NCBI GenBank assembly: GCA_001939145.1
Contig: LSRX01000677.1
Coordinates: 233,154 to 297,153 of the forward strand
Length of the DNA stretch: 64,000 nucleotides
Reading direction: 5' to 3'
DNA from: Symbiodinium microadriaticum
Taxonomy: Eukaryota; Sar; Dinophyceae; Suessiales; Symbiodiniaceae
Positions 12,651-25,980 of this stretch are shown one piece after another (positions within the stretch are counted from its first letter, which is position 1; each line of letters begins with the position of its first letter). The position numbers and the translations under genes were made by a program. A model generated the notes under the pieces. That model searched no databases. It saw nothing but the letters and a program-made list of their open reading frames with translations, and was not told the DNA's origin.

Positions 12651-15064
12651 AGGCTCAGGATCTTAAGTAGGCTGACCACTCCTGCCGAATGCTGAAAGAG
12701 ATGGAGAAAAGTACCGACTGATCAGCACACCTGCGATTCTCCACACAGCTGAACATGTCGGGGGCAAGGAAAGAAAATGGGCTTCCGGCGTATGCTTGAA
12801 GCTGCTTTGCTGCAGCTATCGCTGGGCCAAAGTCCTGCGCCTCCTGTCCAGTGCAATTCTGCCTAGCCGAGCACGGCCTCTCCGGCTACCCTGCAAGGAA
12901 AACACCCTGCCGATCACAGGCTCTGCCACCGTGTCCAACGATGACGAACCTAACCGTGAGGTCCAGGGATAGTGAAGCCAGCTACTTCCGAGAACTGGAG
13001 CTTCTAGATTCTTCGGGATCGTCATTGGATGCAAGCCAGCTCCTGGTGCACTGCGGCTGCTGCTCTGGCAGCCCACGCCGCAACCTTTGGCTTGACTCAG
13101 CACGAACACTGGTTCCGGCATCTCGGCTGCAGATGTGCGGAGTGCCGGGAAGCCGGCCCAGTGTTGCCTCGCCCGAGGCCACAGCCCGGGACCTGTCTCC
13201 GAGGCTGCGAGCTTCTAGTCGGGTTCTGTCCACGTAAGCCACAAAGCATACTCCAACTTGCAAGAGAACGCTATGACAAGGAGGGCACTTGGCGATGCCA
13301 CTGAGAATTATAGGGTTTCCCACGTTTAAACAAGGAGCCCCAGCTCAAGATCCGGTCACGACATGCACACCACAGACCTGTGCTGAAGAAAGCGAAAAGC
13401 CAATCTCGGGCCCTTTTGGTGCGGGGTCATGGTTGAAGGACGCATGTTCCTGCCCAGACGGGCATACTGGACAGTAAAGAAGACTAAAGCCTGAAGGAGA
13501 CAAGCAGTGGACGGCTCTGGCTTTCGATAAATTGTGATATACATGGCAGCAGGAATTAGGGGAACGTTGAAATCCTCTAAACTTACTCTAAAGGATGTTG
13601 GAATTGCACAGCGGCAACAGTAGGCTCAGTTTCTAAACTGGCACATAGCTTGTAGTAGCAGTGGAGGAACTTCGGGAGTCATGGGAGTCATGGGAGTCCA
13701 AACTCCAACGCACCTTGGAGACGGCGATGCAGCTGGACAGCGAGTTCCCCTCGCGCTGCCGTGATGCAATCTTGCTTGTTCGCTTGGTGTTCTTCGTCGT
13801 TAGCCGCAGCACATGAAGTTTCTTGTCCCTCACGTGGCCCCGTAGCCTGCATCTAGAGAATCGCTTGTTTTCCGTGTGAGTGTTATGCGAAAGCTGCAGT
13901 TACATTTCGTCCACCACCGTTGCCGCTTCCACTACCTCTGCCAGATTGGAGTGCTCCAGCGACGGTGGGTGAGCTCCGCTCACGCTCTGGGACGCGGGCG
14001 ATGGGCGCTTGGCTGCAAGGCCGACTGAGGTGCTTACTCAACGCGAGCGAGCTAAACCGGGCTTGGACTGTACTGGCGCCTGTCAAGGAACCAAGCCCTT
14101 TTTGCAACAGCAGAAACAGCAAAGCTCGTGTGCCTGGGGCCTGTCTTTTAAGTCTTATTCGCCCTTCTCATGCTGCAGCCGGGATACGGTACTGTGGCTC
14201 ATCCGCAGTGTCAAGGCCCTGCAAAGCCTTCGTGAACAAGGAAAGCACTTGCCATGACAGCGATGTCGTAAGGTGCCGAGCGGCCGCTTGCCAGAAAGAC
14301 TCGGCCTGATGCAAATGGCTTCCAAACTAGAGTAGTTTGGAAAGAAGGGTGGACAGCACAACTGCTTTGCTCAAAAATGCTGCTCTGGCCATGTGGCCAT
14401 GCGCCGGCAAGCCCGTTGTTGGCTTGACCAGTTTGGCGCTCGAACAGAGCGGAGCCAAACCGTCCAAATCGAACATGCGTGACTCGTCTCTCCCACCTCT
14501 GCAACTTTCGCGCTGGATGGGGCTGCATGTCCGCACGTCTCGCAACCTGATCTCTGTGTAATTGGCAAGCGAGCTCGTGAGGTGTAGGCCGTTGTTCGGT
14601 TTAGACTACAGGGTCGCGGTTCCACTTCATGGGGGGATTGCATGACATCTCTGACTAGCTGCAACCACAAAAAGAGCCCAGCGACTAAGCAAATCACATG
14701 CCCAATCGCGTGCTGATATCTGATCGATAGAACGGAATCATCGCCTAACGCAGAGGCCTGTTCATCGACGCGACGTCCCTGAAGTCGATACACTCCGCTG
14801 CCATCAAGAGAATCTGAAAGCCATCAGCACTGTCGCAAGCAGCAGACAAGCGGCAAGACCAGCTCTCATCTTCAAGAGGGTAGTGTGAACCGGCACCTTA
14901 ACTTGCAACGGCATTCCGAATTCAGCTTGGCAACGATCGCTTCTCCAAGAATCAGCCCTGCTTTTCTGAATGCGGCCATGCAGCCACAGTTCAAGCACTG
15001 CATCCCACGAGTGAGATCCTGCTTCTCAAGTCTGCTACTCCACTGCCAGGAGTCGATGGCACTG
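12651..15064. other. Gene-free stretch with a minor local repeat
   Basis: No supported gene. At 13672-13700 a GGGAGTCAT word is repeated about two and a half times. The remaining short frames overlap on both strands and carry no recognisable motif. Confidence 0.55.
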
Positions 15065-15409
15065 GCCTTCTGTTGCTCGTGCTGCTTGCTCTTCTTCTGC
15101 TAATTCCCCTTTGGGTTGTTGCCGTCGCTGTTGCTTTTCAGTTGCTTGCGCTGCTCGTTGATCTTTCTGCTGTTGTAGGTGCCTGCGTCTTTCTTGTTTT
15201 TGGTGTCTTCGTTATTGTGGTCGTCGTCCGTGTCGCTGCAGTGCCGTTCTTGTTGCTCAGGCTGTTGACATTGCTGTTGTGGCTGAAGCTGCTTTTGCTG
15301 CTTGTCTTTGGTGTGTGCCGATTGGTATGATGATCATGGTGTTCGTTGAAGTAGTGGCCCCCTCGCTGTGGTGGTGGCGGTGGTGGTGGTGGTGGCGGCA
15401 GGTGGTGGG
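15065..15409. repeat. Degenerate TGC/GTT/GGT triplet tract
   Basis: A G/T/C-rich stretch on the plus strand built of imperfect CTG, GTT and GTC triplets ends in a purer GGT run at about 15367-15409. Plus-strand translation gives Leu/Val/Ala runs that mimic membrane helices. Minus-strand translation gives Asn/Ser/Thr and Pro runs. I treat both as consequences of the repeat. Confidence 0.8.
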
Positions 15410-18400
15410 TTTGTCCATGGTGTTCTACTGCTGCTGTCCTCCTCTCGGGACCAAACCACGCTTGAAGAAATGAGGGCATGATTACGCCTCGTGGGAGAAT
15501 TTGCTGTTCAACTGTTCGGCTCCGGCTTCATTACATAGGCCACGGCACCCGACGCATTTGCGTGTAAATTACATTAAATCAAGAGTGCACTCTTTGGATT
15601 ATTGAGTGCTAATTAGCGTGCTCACGAATGCTGGCCGAACCACTAGGAAACGCTTTCGCCAAAAAGCCACAATCTACGTGTCGCGTGCATGCGGTCTGGT
15701 CCTTCTCCCGGCACCGCTCGCACTCGCAATGGAAACCCCAGGGCCTTGGCTATGAGGAGCAGCCGTTTCGATTTCCTCTGCTTTGTACCAGGCTCGGTAT
15801 CGGACACACACAGACACTCGGATATGGACAACGTCACACGGGAGTGTCTAGCAGCACTATCCATTTCTCGGACGTGTCGCACTCGGGTCTGTTGTGCAAG
15901 ATTCGTAGTGTGTCGACCACATAGGCTTCTTTCGGAATTGCTTGCTGGATATATTGTGGTAGAAGCCAAAGAAACTTCTCCCGACCTAGCTTTGCTGATC
16001 CCATGACCGGGCACCCAAGTCCAATGCCGAGAGGTCGCCCGCGCAGCAGTTCTCGGCGTCGGGCCCAGGTTGGCCGCAGAAGGTCCTGCAACTAGCAGCC
16101 AGCAAAACGAAGCTGGCTTTAGAACATGCTCAACATCCAAAGCTCTGCCGAGGCTTCAAAGACACAACCAGCGCGTGTGCCAATTGCCAATTTTGCTCTC
16201 AGACTGCAGGGGCAAGCCTCAAACTTGCTTGCTCTTGCCGTTCGAAGCTTCGGGTATGTTGGGGTTGTCGGAGACACAGACTACTGGAAATGGAAAACAA
16301 GGCCCTTTGTCTCCCGAGTGCGGAACACAGGGTTTCCTGCGGCAAGTGACGACTCCAAATCCCGTGGTCTAAGTTGAATAATGACTATGCAAGACCTCCT
16401 CGACCAACACGGTCATTGGCCGTGACGATATGAGCGTTCGTCAAAATTTCTTATTCATGGCCAGACCACGGATGATTTGGGGGGGTCCTATCGCTTTACA
16501 AGGATTTCGTCACATGTTTCTGTGAGGTATTGCTCTTGTGAAAGTAAGACGACCATCAGACTCACTGATCCTACTCGTAGCTTGCCCTGCCCTTTCCTGC
16601 CCTTTACTGCTCTTTACTCACGTTTACTGCCCTTTACTGCCCTTGACCTGTCCTTTACTGCACCTTGCGGCCTTTTACTCCTTTACTGCCTTGAGCTGCC
16701 CTTTACTGCTCTGTGCTGCCCTTTAGTGCCCTTTCCTGCCCTTTACTGCTCTCTTCTGCCCTTCATCTGCCCTATACTGCTCGTTTTCCATCAGAATGGG
16801 CAGTGGGTTACGAAACGAACTAGCGGGTATCGGTATCGATTGCCTAACCACATTTCACACTGAAAGTTAAGGCATACATGCCGCGGCAGCACTGACATGT
16901 CACAACAGACAATCTTTGTTGATCATATCGCTCTTGGTGCGGGTCCAATCGCTTTCCGACGAAATTGGCAAGATCCGGCATTCCACGGCCAAACTACTCC
17001 TAACTACAAATACGGAAGTTTTGACGAAGGCTCATGTGACACTTGCCTTGCAGGCCCCAAAAGGTCCAGCTTTCTGCCCGATGTCGTGCAGGGGTGTGGC
17101 CCCGACGACGGAAAAGTCCGACAGCTCCCCGACTCTTGCTGCGCACGAAGGTCTCATCTGGAAGGTCATTCCACCGAAGTTGAATTGCTTACGGAGCGAA
17201 GACTGACAAGTTGCTAATCTTGAGGTCTCAATCGTGGCAGCCTGGGCCTCACAAGTCACAAACCTCCATGGTGCAACTGAAGGGGGAAAGGCAGACCCCA
17301 CCAGCTGGTTGACCCATAGAGTTCACTGAGAACGGCTGGAACAGATTTCAAGCAAGTCTGTGATTTCTGCAATGGGCGACTGCACTTCAGCTAATTGGAA
17401 TTGAGATGTGCTATTCCAGCCGTCTCGGGAAGTACTGGTAGCTGCATCTCCTGCAACAGATAGGACCCAGTCCAGTCCTTCTGCAGAGACCGCACAGCAC
17501 GTTCTAAATGAATGGTATTGGGGTAAAGACCCTCGCAGCAGAACTATCCGTTCGAGTCTTTGTGAGGTGATAGCATCTCTCGTCGAACTCTAGGTCTTAC
17601 TTCTGGCGGTCGAATTCACTCCTGCAATCTTGCATTCTAGACTTTATACCGCTGCGAAATGTCTGAAGTCTGAAAAGTGAGAACAAACCCACTGGTGCCG
17701 CACAGACGCAAAAACCAGTGGTCGGTAGGTAGGTCCAGACAGGCAACACGCTCTTGCAGAAAATTGACGATGTCACATCCGAACCCATGATCATAGCTGG
17801 GTCCCAAGCAGCTTGCTCACTGAGCCGGGCGTAGGTAGCACAAGTTTACAGTGCTTGTGCTTTACACTTTCATCACTGACAGTGTTCTGCGTGCTAATTG
17901 GCTGCCAGTAGTAGCTATCCAGAACCTGCTTTCAACTAGTACTAGTCACGCGCGGCATGGACGGGAAGAGCTGCAGCCACGCGGAGGCCGAGAGTTGTGG
18001 GATTCAGGACGAGAGCTTCCGCGCGTTGCTCCAGGTCACGCATGTAGTCCTTGATCACCTGAGCTGGAACTCGAACCGATAGGTATTCTCGTGATACTGG
18101 CCTCAACAGCAGCTTGAGAATGACATTATCGCCGTCACCTATGTCATCGGGGGAAGGGGACGCATGGACTCTGAGTTCATGCTCCGTCGGCCGAGGTGCG
18201 AGCTCGTCTTCGTCTTCGTCTCTTTTGTTGAAAAGCGAAGGGCAGCTTTTCGAACGAGAAAACCGCGCCCCCGGTGTCCCTTGAATGTCAATGAAGGTGC
18301 AGCAGCACCTTACAATCCAACACAGGATGGGAAGACATCAACTGGCCGTGCTACACTATGTGTCTAAACAAGTCAAGGCGCACAAGCTCCGCAGCCATGT

Positions 18401-19108
18401 TGGAGGTGTGAGTTGTACAATGCCCAAGGACAACTCTTCGAGCCCAACACTGCCACACGACATACTACAAGCTCCCAGGCCGCGTGAACCTCTGAAGCCT
18501 TCAAGCTAAGCAGCTAGTCACATCATCCGAGCCTTTGTCAGATCTGCCCTCCCACTTAAACCTCGACCACCGACCACCCATGGTTTCCAAGATTGGCCAC
18601 GGCAAGACGACCATGGCTAGCATGATCTGTGCGTGCTATGATTCAACTGCTCGGCTAATATTTCTTATGACGGTGTGAACACGCATTCCCAGATCTCCTC
18701 ACCGGAGAGGTAGGAGACCAAGATCTCTTCTCCTGGGCGGCCCGAACCGGAATAGGGTCGGGGCTTCAAGGAAGGCTTCCCTCTTCAACATGATCGCCCC
18801 GCTCTCGAGTCCCAGAAGAAGCTCGGGTTCCAGCACCCCAACAGGCACGATTGCCTACCCTATTGTCCAAACAAGCATCCAAGCACTAGTTACACTGTCT
18901 TTCAACAAAACAACTGCCAGAGAACATTCTGAGATAAGATCGAAAAATTAGCTAGTATGTCGTTTTCTGTAGCTTCGGTTCTATTTCGCCCCAGGCCGGG
19001 TGAATAGGAATGTGTTACAGAATGCCATAGGCCCAGCACCACCCAGGCAAGCCTGGCTCCAGAGCCCGGAGCGCGACCAAGCGAATGGCGCCGCCAGGCT
19101 GGCCAACA
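15410..19108. other. Gene-free stretch enclosing a decamer repeat
   Basis: Apart from the decamer repeat at 16575-16787, no gene or RNA is recognised. Open frames are at most about 165 codons, occur antisense to one another and lack motifs. Confidence 0.55.
16575..16787. repeat. Degenerate decamer minisatellite TGCCCTTTAC
   Basis: The word TGCCCTTTAC recurs roughly twenty times with a period near 10, with substitutions (TGCTCTTTAC, TGCCCTTTCC) and small insertions. The strand is strongly pyrimidine-rich. Its degeneracy indicates a much older array than the heptamer satellite at the left end. Confidence 0.85.
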
Positions 19109-19187
19109 GCTTGTATTATATATTTTTTTGTATTATACTATAGTATATTATACTATATTATACTATATTATATATTATACAATATTA
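19109..19187. repeat. AT-only repeat of TATTATACTA type
   Basis: Almost pure A/T, with a ten-base word TATTATACTA repeated about five times and ending near TATTATACAATATTAG. It contains self-complementary stretches (TATACTATAGTATA) that could extrude as hairpins. It contrasts sharply with the roughly half-GC flanks. Confidence 0.9.
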
Positions 19188-19881
19188 GGGAGAGAGTGTA
19201 AGCCCTTGAATGATCGGCTATGCCCTCTCTGGACTCCAGGCCCTGGTGGCGGTGCTGTAGTTGGTAGTGCGCCATATTCGGTTCGAGCTGCGTAGAACAC
19301 AGTGTCCCTCCTGACTCCTGACATGTTTGAGTTGTCCAAAATGATTAGGGTCAGAGAGCACCTTCGCCTGCAATGCTTGAAGCAGTGAGGCAACTAGACA
19401 TAGTAGCTTGGGGAGGAAAGTGTTCCACTTCAACAAAACTTAAGCCGTGGTCGGATCCCAAGGGAACGGATACGGCTCGGTCGCTTCAGGCACTTAAGAC
19501 GAAGCGGCCTCGGGGCAGAGCGTTGCAGTCGGCTGGCAAGCGTGGTTCCTCAATTTCAGAACTCGGGCATTTCGATTCGATACAAGTCGAAGGGTCTTTC
19601 GTCTGCCGCATCGGGTAAAGTTGTTCGACCTTCGGAAGCTGGTTCCTGCCTCGACATTCCGGGAAGTATCCCGAAGCATGCACCGTACTGCAACAAAGCA
19701 CAGCATCATGCCGAATTAAACCCAGCCCTCAAGACTGGACCAAATGCTTGCAATGAGTAGCGCTCTGGAGACGAGGCGGCAAACCTGGCCGGGCACACTC
19801 ACAAGCAAACTCCTGGTGCCGTTCATGACACCGTGCGGGGTGTCGGGGGCTTTCCTGGTGCAACAATCGTCTCCACTGCAT

Positions 19882-20110
19882 TGGCGTGTGTGCGTCTGTC
19901 TGTCCGTCTGCCTGCCTGCCTGCTTGCCTGGCTGGCTAGATGGCTGGTTGGCTGTCTGTCTCTGTCTGTCTGTGTCTGCGCCTGTGTCTGCGCTTGTGTC
20001 TGTCTGTGTCTGTCTGTGTCTGTGTGTCTGTGTCCGTGTCTGTGGCTGTGAATGTCTGTGTCTGTCTCTGCGCATGTCTGTGTCTGTCTCTCTGTGTGTG
20101 TGCGTCTGCA
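19882..20110. repeat. TCTG/TGTC/TGCC tetranucleotide tract
   Basis: Imperfect CTGT, CTGC, GGCT and GTGT words give a 230-base pyrimidine/G-biased tract on the plus strand. It ends in GTGCGTCTGCAG, which resembles a polypyrimidine-type 3' splice site. Cys/Val/Leu-rich translations on plus and Asp/Thr/His/Gln-rich translations on minus are repeat artefacts. Confidence 0.9.
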
Positions 20111-20225
20111 GATACCATCACATCTACGCTCGCTGGCCGACATAAGATGATGAATCCTTCTCATCATTGTCGCAGTGGAGCCTTGTGGAGCCGCTGGCCT
20201 TCATCCTCGTCTTCCTTCTTTGACA

Positions 20226-20504
20226 ATGCCATCAGGTGGTACGGTAGGGCCAGTACAGGGTGCGTTAAAGGCAGCATTCCTCAAGAGCTGGGCAGGCACG
20301 AAGCTGATGTTCCCTGTCGTCCTCTCTGTGGGCGCACAAGCGTCTAGCCTGGAACAGCTGTCTTTTCCCGGGGTGCAGATTCTGCGTTCGCGCGTGCTTC
20401 CAGCCGTTGTCGTTCCGTCGGCGTTCGTGTTGCTAGGCCTCGTCCTGCAGGGCCAAGCCAGGCTCGTGCCCCGGTCGACTGCTGATAACACTTCATGTCG
20501 TTGA
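20226..20504 (+). CDS. Candidate coding segment, hydrophobic protein fragment
   Basis: An ATG-initiated frame of 92 codons ends in TGA. From about 20270 to 20480 roughly two thirds of codons end in G or C. The translation includes two hydrophobic stretches (around LMFPVVLSVGA and VLPAVVVPSAFVLLGLVL) separated by a polar loop, which could be membrane helices. CAG dinucleotide-bordered words at the 5' side (CCAGTACAG then GGTGCG) could be acceptors, so it may be an exon rather than a whole gene. The antisense frame looks much less protein-like. No family is recognised. Confidence 0.27.
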   Translation: MPSGGTVGPVQGALKAAFLKSWAGTKLMFPVVLSVGAQASSLEQLSFPGVQILRSRVLPAVVVPSAFVLLGLVLQGQARLVPRSTADNTSCR

Positions 20505-23500
20505 CTGACCCCAGACTGCAGGGCTGTAGCTGCCCAGCAGCAAGAATGCGTGGCTCTCCTCCAACTCCTGCGGTTCAGTTTCTTCTTCCCTCGACAGGCT
20601 GCAGCCGGTACGCGCAGGTCCAATTTTCGGCAGTCTGCGACAAGCTCTCAACTGCAACGAAGAATGACAAACCTCGGCAGCCTAATCAAGCTAGGCGAAC
20701 CGATGTGGACCCGTCGAAGGACTGGACGCCGTTGGCACGCACCCTGGGCGGCGGAAATGCGGAAGATTCAGTCACGGAACAGAACAGCACTGCCATTGCA
20801 GAAGTGCATGCTTGGAAGTCTCTTCAGCATGTCCTAGCCAGAACGCGAAGTCTCCATCAAGTGCAAATCAGGACGTATGTGTGGAGTGCCATTCATGGTC
20901 AAGGTACACTCTGAGTAGCGCCCCATCTGCACCATCGCCGCTGTCCTTTGCACGGTCTGCTTGACGGTTGAAATTGAAGGACGACAATCGGGGACTAGCG
21001 GCACATCCGCATGCTTTGCTACAGGTGCTGTGTTACTGGGTCAGTTACTGTGCTGTGCCCCTTTAACGAGCAACCGCTAGAATACGCTCGAGACAGAGCC
21101 CTGCGTTGACACATCCAAACAAATTTCAACCTCATGCAAAAGAATGTGTGCAACTCCTACGAACTCAACACTACCCACCACTCACTGCTGGTCTTCCGCT
21201 ATGACGATGGATCGAGCTCGTGAGCCAAGATCCCAAACCAAAGGGCCCTCAGCAACCACTCCTGCTCCGCAAACCCAGTCTTCGGAGCTTGGCTCAACTC
21301 CAACAACCTGTCACAGGGTCGCGTGCAGCGATCTGGCAGGCGCTGAAGCCCTTGCACCGCTCAATACACATGCTGTCCTTCTAGGACCTCGCTGCGTATC
21401 GCCATGTGCCGAGATGCATTATGAGACTTCGAAGAAGGCGGGCAGTCTTTCCAAAGTTCAGAGCATTCCTGCCTGAATCCTGAACAGCGACATCTTGGCC
21501 CAAAATACCGGACCGACACCTTGTCCGGAGTTCCTCCGAGATGTTTTGCAGCTGTATGGCTAGCCTGGCGTGCAGCTTGGCGAGGGATGTGGTTGCGGCC
21601 AGGGACTGTCAAGGCTGCGCCTGCCATCCAAGCACGAAAGGCAGCGACAAGCGCCAAGGCCCCGGAGGCGCGGAAGTGAACCCAAGCGAACCTTTCTCGG
21701 CGAAAACATGGCCTGCGGCCTGCGAGTCGACCATCCCACAGGTTTGACGAAGAGCGGGGCCTCTGCCAAGATCTCGCCGCCTGCCGGTGCACGTTGCAAG
21801 TCTTCCAGATTTCGCCAAGTTGGGAGTGAGGCCAGCCTGCTGGAATTGTGCGTGTCGTGGCCAAGCCTTTACCTCGTCCGGGGCTGTCGATTACCTGGCC
21901 CGGCGCACTCCACCCCCCCTTTTTTGGATTCTATAGATAGCCTTCGCCAGCCGACAGCATTGAGCGCATCATAGATGCTGCAGACACACCGTGTAGCACT
22001 CCCGATGCTGAAGCAAGTTCAGATTCTGCACAAACACCTTAGACGCAACCCGGCCCCTGACTTTTCAATCTTTCCACACAACCCCTGCGCCTCGACTCCC
22101 CAGAAGTCCGAACCAGCAGGCACCAGCAAAACGTGAAGTGCAGTCTGAAGCCAAGAGCGAATGAGTTGGGAGGAGCGGAGGGCTGAAGTTTGTCTTGAAG
22201 GTTAATCCGGCACATGAGCACGAGACAGATGCAAAGGGGCGAACTGGGGAACTAGGGCCACGGGGCCTGTTCAGTAAGTCATTGCTTTAAGCAGTGTCCG
22301 GGCCCCAACTGGTTCTGCACACCACGGTTTAAGGTTTGGGCTTGTTTTTGTTGGCGGGCTGTTGGGTTTAGGGTTAGGGTTGGAGGATGAACTGCGTCCA
22401 TTGCCCGGATGCGCTTGCACGTGTGTATAACCACATCTGTGTTGACAAGTTTCGAACACGTCTGTCCTGAACCAAGTCGGAAAGTGTTGACTGGCTTGTG
22501 CTGGTTCATTCCCTATCCTTCGCACATCCTCTTCTTCAAAACCGTACAGTACACAAGCTCTTTTTATTTTCATCATCGTCAAGCTATCACCCGAATTGTG
22601 CCGACCCTGTGTCTTCTTCATGGAACAAGTTGCTGGCAACTTGGGTGTCAGCACGGATTCTAAGGAGGTATCCTCTGCCCAGACAGAACCTGTCGGCGTT
22701 CTTATTGCCCGAACCTTCGGCACCCTGGCTCTTGCCAATGGAGGCCGCAGAAAGCGGCATGTGGCCAAGGTCAGTGCAAGGAGGCGCCGCACCTGCGGAT
22801 GTGGGCTGGGCGCCTTAGGATACTAATGGCGTCTGTGTATGGGGATTTACGATATATTACTGTCGTATTGCTCTCCAGAGTGAGAGTGACGTATGTGTGC
22901 ATCTTGCTTCGCGGCTCGGACTCTGTGCTGATACGCCTTTCTCGCTTCCTCGATCCTGCAACCAACTGGATTCCTGCGGGCCTCAACCGGAGCACCAGTA
23001 ACTGACAACCATCTCTGACTGTGTTTTATTGCTATTGCTGCGTGTGAAGGCAGCATTCAGTGCATCACTCTAGAAAAGGGCAGGTTCCACGGTGTGGGAG
23101 CTGCTTCGAAGGCCTGCCGGTTCAGATCACTGGATCTACAGCGTAGACGGCGTCGACGCTTTGGGGTTCGACCTGCATCCTCAAGGCTGCGCCTTCCTGC
23201 TGCGATGGTCGAGGCAATGTTGAGACATAGTCAGGATCCGATCTTCGGTAGGCTGCAGCCCTCACTCTGCCTGTTCTGCCCTGCCTGCTGCAGAGTCGAG
23301 GCAGCAGAAACTCGGGAACTCAAGGAACAGAGTGTAAAAAGTGCCCCCAAAACCCCAAATCCCACTTGGCGCCTCGAATTTGTCCCGCGCTTTGCGACAT
23401 CCGTGACTAGGTGCGCGGGGTCTGGAAAGTGCCACCAGCGGACTCGTCGCAGTCTTTCCGGGTGCGAGCATGTCAGCAGCAAGCTACATTCTCGATGCCT

Positions 23501-25623
23501 TCTCCAAGCGTTCAACCTACTCTTACCGACGCGTGCCACTCAATTGGTGAGGTGCTTACAACAGTCCAGAAGAGTTGAAGTATTGGTCGTCATGTCGGCA
23601 ATATGGATGCTTGATGAAGATGATGTTGCTTTGGTGATTTCTGCCGTCGGCTCGAGCCATGGGATGGAGCCTGCAACCTACATGTGAGCTGTTCAAGTCG
23701 CGAGAACCCACAAGTAGTCGTGAGCCTCTTAGAAAAGAAACAGATCCAGATCCAGAGGACAAGGCCGCACCGAAGAGTCACTATGCGGCAAGAATTGGCT
23801 GCCGCATGACTGCCTGCCTTGCTCTCGCTATAATTTGTGGCTGACCGCTCACGCTTCACTCAACGATGCCCACACTTGGTTTTCTTAATTGTCCAAGACC
23901 ACGACAGCCCGAAGATGAGCACGTAGGTGACGTAGGACATCACAGGGATGTATAGATCTGGCCTCAACAACTTGAACGATATTCACGCTTCAAGCCCATT
24001 GTCCATCTTGTGGGACTGCTAAAGTGTATGTTGTTCATCCGCTTTGAGAGCTCGCGACTCGGAACATCGCTCGGAACATCGCCAGAAGACTGAGTGCAGA
24101 GCTGATCCACATCTACCTTCCAAGCGTGCAGACGTTGGGGACGGGGGTTCCAGCGTTGCAGCGTTCAAGCATGCAAGGGTGGAGGGCTTGAGATCCCCTT
24201 GCAAAACACAACTCTGGACTAAACTGAACTGTGCGGCGAATTCTGCCAAACTCCCACTTCATTGTCACAACAGAGAAGAGCTTTATGCGCAAGAGTTCAC
24301 AATTTCAACCACCGGGAACTTTCGTTCGTGGAACCTTCAAGCCGTCGGGACCAACTCCGCGCTGGGGAGTACTGAGGTCACCAGGCGAGTTGTCCTCCTT
24401 GGTCGACGGGGGAAACACTGTGACAACCCCCGAAAAAGCAAAACTTTCCCGCCTACAGAGTTTCCGGACAAGCGTCTGGACTTGAGAACTGAACGAGTTT
24501 ACGAGCTGGGCTGATAGAAAGATGCCGAAAGCCAGGGTCCACTGGTCTATGGCCCAACAAACTTGGGAAGATCTGTCAATGCTTTCGAGGACGGGCATGT
24601 GGCCACCGGGCTCATTGAATGCAACACTTCGACATGGGTTGGACCCAAACTCCTGAGGCCAAGCTGGGCACGTCGTCGGCATGCTCTTTGCCATGCCATC
24701 TCGTCGTGGGTTCATTCTTGTGTATAAAGCGTACCGAGTACAAAGGTGGTGCTTGACAGCTTCGACTTATGCATGGGCTGCTCTGCAGCCTGAAGCGGCA
24801 CAGCCGACGTTACAACAGGATTCCGGCAAAGCCGAAACAAGGCACATATGCTCTGATGATCCGGGAATCCGGGAAAGGGAGGAGAGAAAACGTGACACCA
24901 TGGCTGGGCCCTTCTTTGAGCTAAGGCTAGGTCCCACATGGGCGTGTGCTGCGCCTGCAGGGCAGATTTCCAATTCGAGCCGATTAGGGCAGCACCAAAG
25001 CCGGACCTGCTGCATCTTGAGGAAAGGGCACATGAGCACCACCAACTTCCTGAGAACGTAGGAATGGCCTGCGGCAGCCCGGCAGATCTACAGAGCCAGA
25101 CGAAGCCCCCATAGAATGCGTCGACTGGCACCCGGGGACCTCAAAGGCCAGATAGACCCCAACCCAGCCACGGCTCAGCCCTTGGATGAAAGGCCCGCTC
25201 CTACGTTGAAGAGCTGCTGCAGGCTCAGGAAAAGAAACGGAAACCAGCGCATGGCCTTGGCCGCTCATCGTTCTGTTGCCCACCGGCTCGGGTCCCCAGC
25301 TCCGTCGGAGTCGTTTCGATGTCAGATTCGGGACATGGAGTTGAGGGATCAGCAGAGCATAGGATCTGTAAGAAGCTTGGGTTCCTTCATGTAGGCCCTT
25401 TGCCACATGGCTGCCCAGTCAAACCTTCCAACTTCACAACAGCTTAAGGCTTACATGAGTCAGGGCACTCTGAAATGGTCTAGCTATTCTAAGGACAAGG
25501 TCTGTCTATCTTCGCGCGCAAACAAAAACACGCAACGATGCTCTCGATCAGCTTCGTGCCCCCCCTGCCACCCTCCGAGCAACCGGGCACCACTACTCTG
25601 CATTTGTGACATGGCCTCGGCTG
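20505..25623. other. Gene-free stretch, minor repeats only
   Basis: No gene is supported. A short telomere-like string, TTTAGGGTTAGGG, occurs near 22368-22380. The word TCGGAACATCGC is duplicated in tandem at about 24059-24083. A C/T-homopolymer patch (CCCCCC then TTTTTT) lies near 21912. Open frames up to 197 codons here lack motifs and overlap on both strands. Confidence 0.5.
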
Positions 25624-25980
25624 TCAGGGTCTGGGCTCCACTGTTGCGAAGCATGTTCCTGAGGCCGTGCGGACACTTGCGCCCTTCTTCCAGGATGCGC
25701 AATTGATACCCCGAGTGCCGAAAACTTCGAGTCGGAGCATGCTGAGACATTCGGCTGTAGGTATCTGCTCTCCGAGCGTCTCCAAACGAAACCCAAAGTT
25801 AGAATGAAAGCTGAGGAGAATTTTGCTGAAACTGGCTGAGCCAAGCGCTTGTCTCATCGCAGCATCCGCTAAAGCCTCTGCTGCAGAAGCAGAAGGAGTT
25901 GGGGTCTGCATGCACTTCAAGTGTACGACAAGGTCTTGCAAAGGGTCATCTCTCCCAGCACTTGCATTTGTTGGCCTCAT
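25624..25980 (-). CDS. Weak candidate frame or exon, unassigned
   Basis: A 118-codon ATG-initiated frame. Within it, a strong acceptor-like tract (CTTCTGCTTCTGCAG on the minus strand, near 25881) precedes a segment that translates to a helix-like stretch beginning AEALADAAMRQALGS, followed by a mixed hydrophobic/polar run. Third-position GC is only about half, so codon bias does not support it strongly. No domain is recognised. It may be a fortuitous open frame. Confidence 0.15.
   Translation of the reverse strand: MRPTNASAGRDDPLQDLVVHLKCMQTPTPSASAAEALADAAMRQALGSASFSKILLSFHSNFGFRLETLGEQIPTAECLSMLRLEVFGTRGINCASWKKGASVRTASGTCFATVEPRP

Noticed and set aside
15073..15330. Membrane protein made of Leu/Val runs
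   Set aside because: The hydrophobic run is generated by CTG/GTT triplets. The reverse strand gives Asn/Ser/Thr runs from the same bases.
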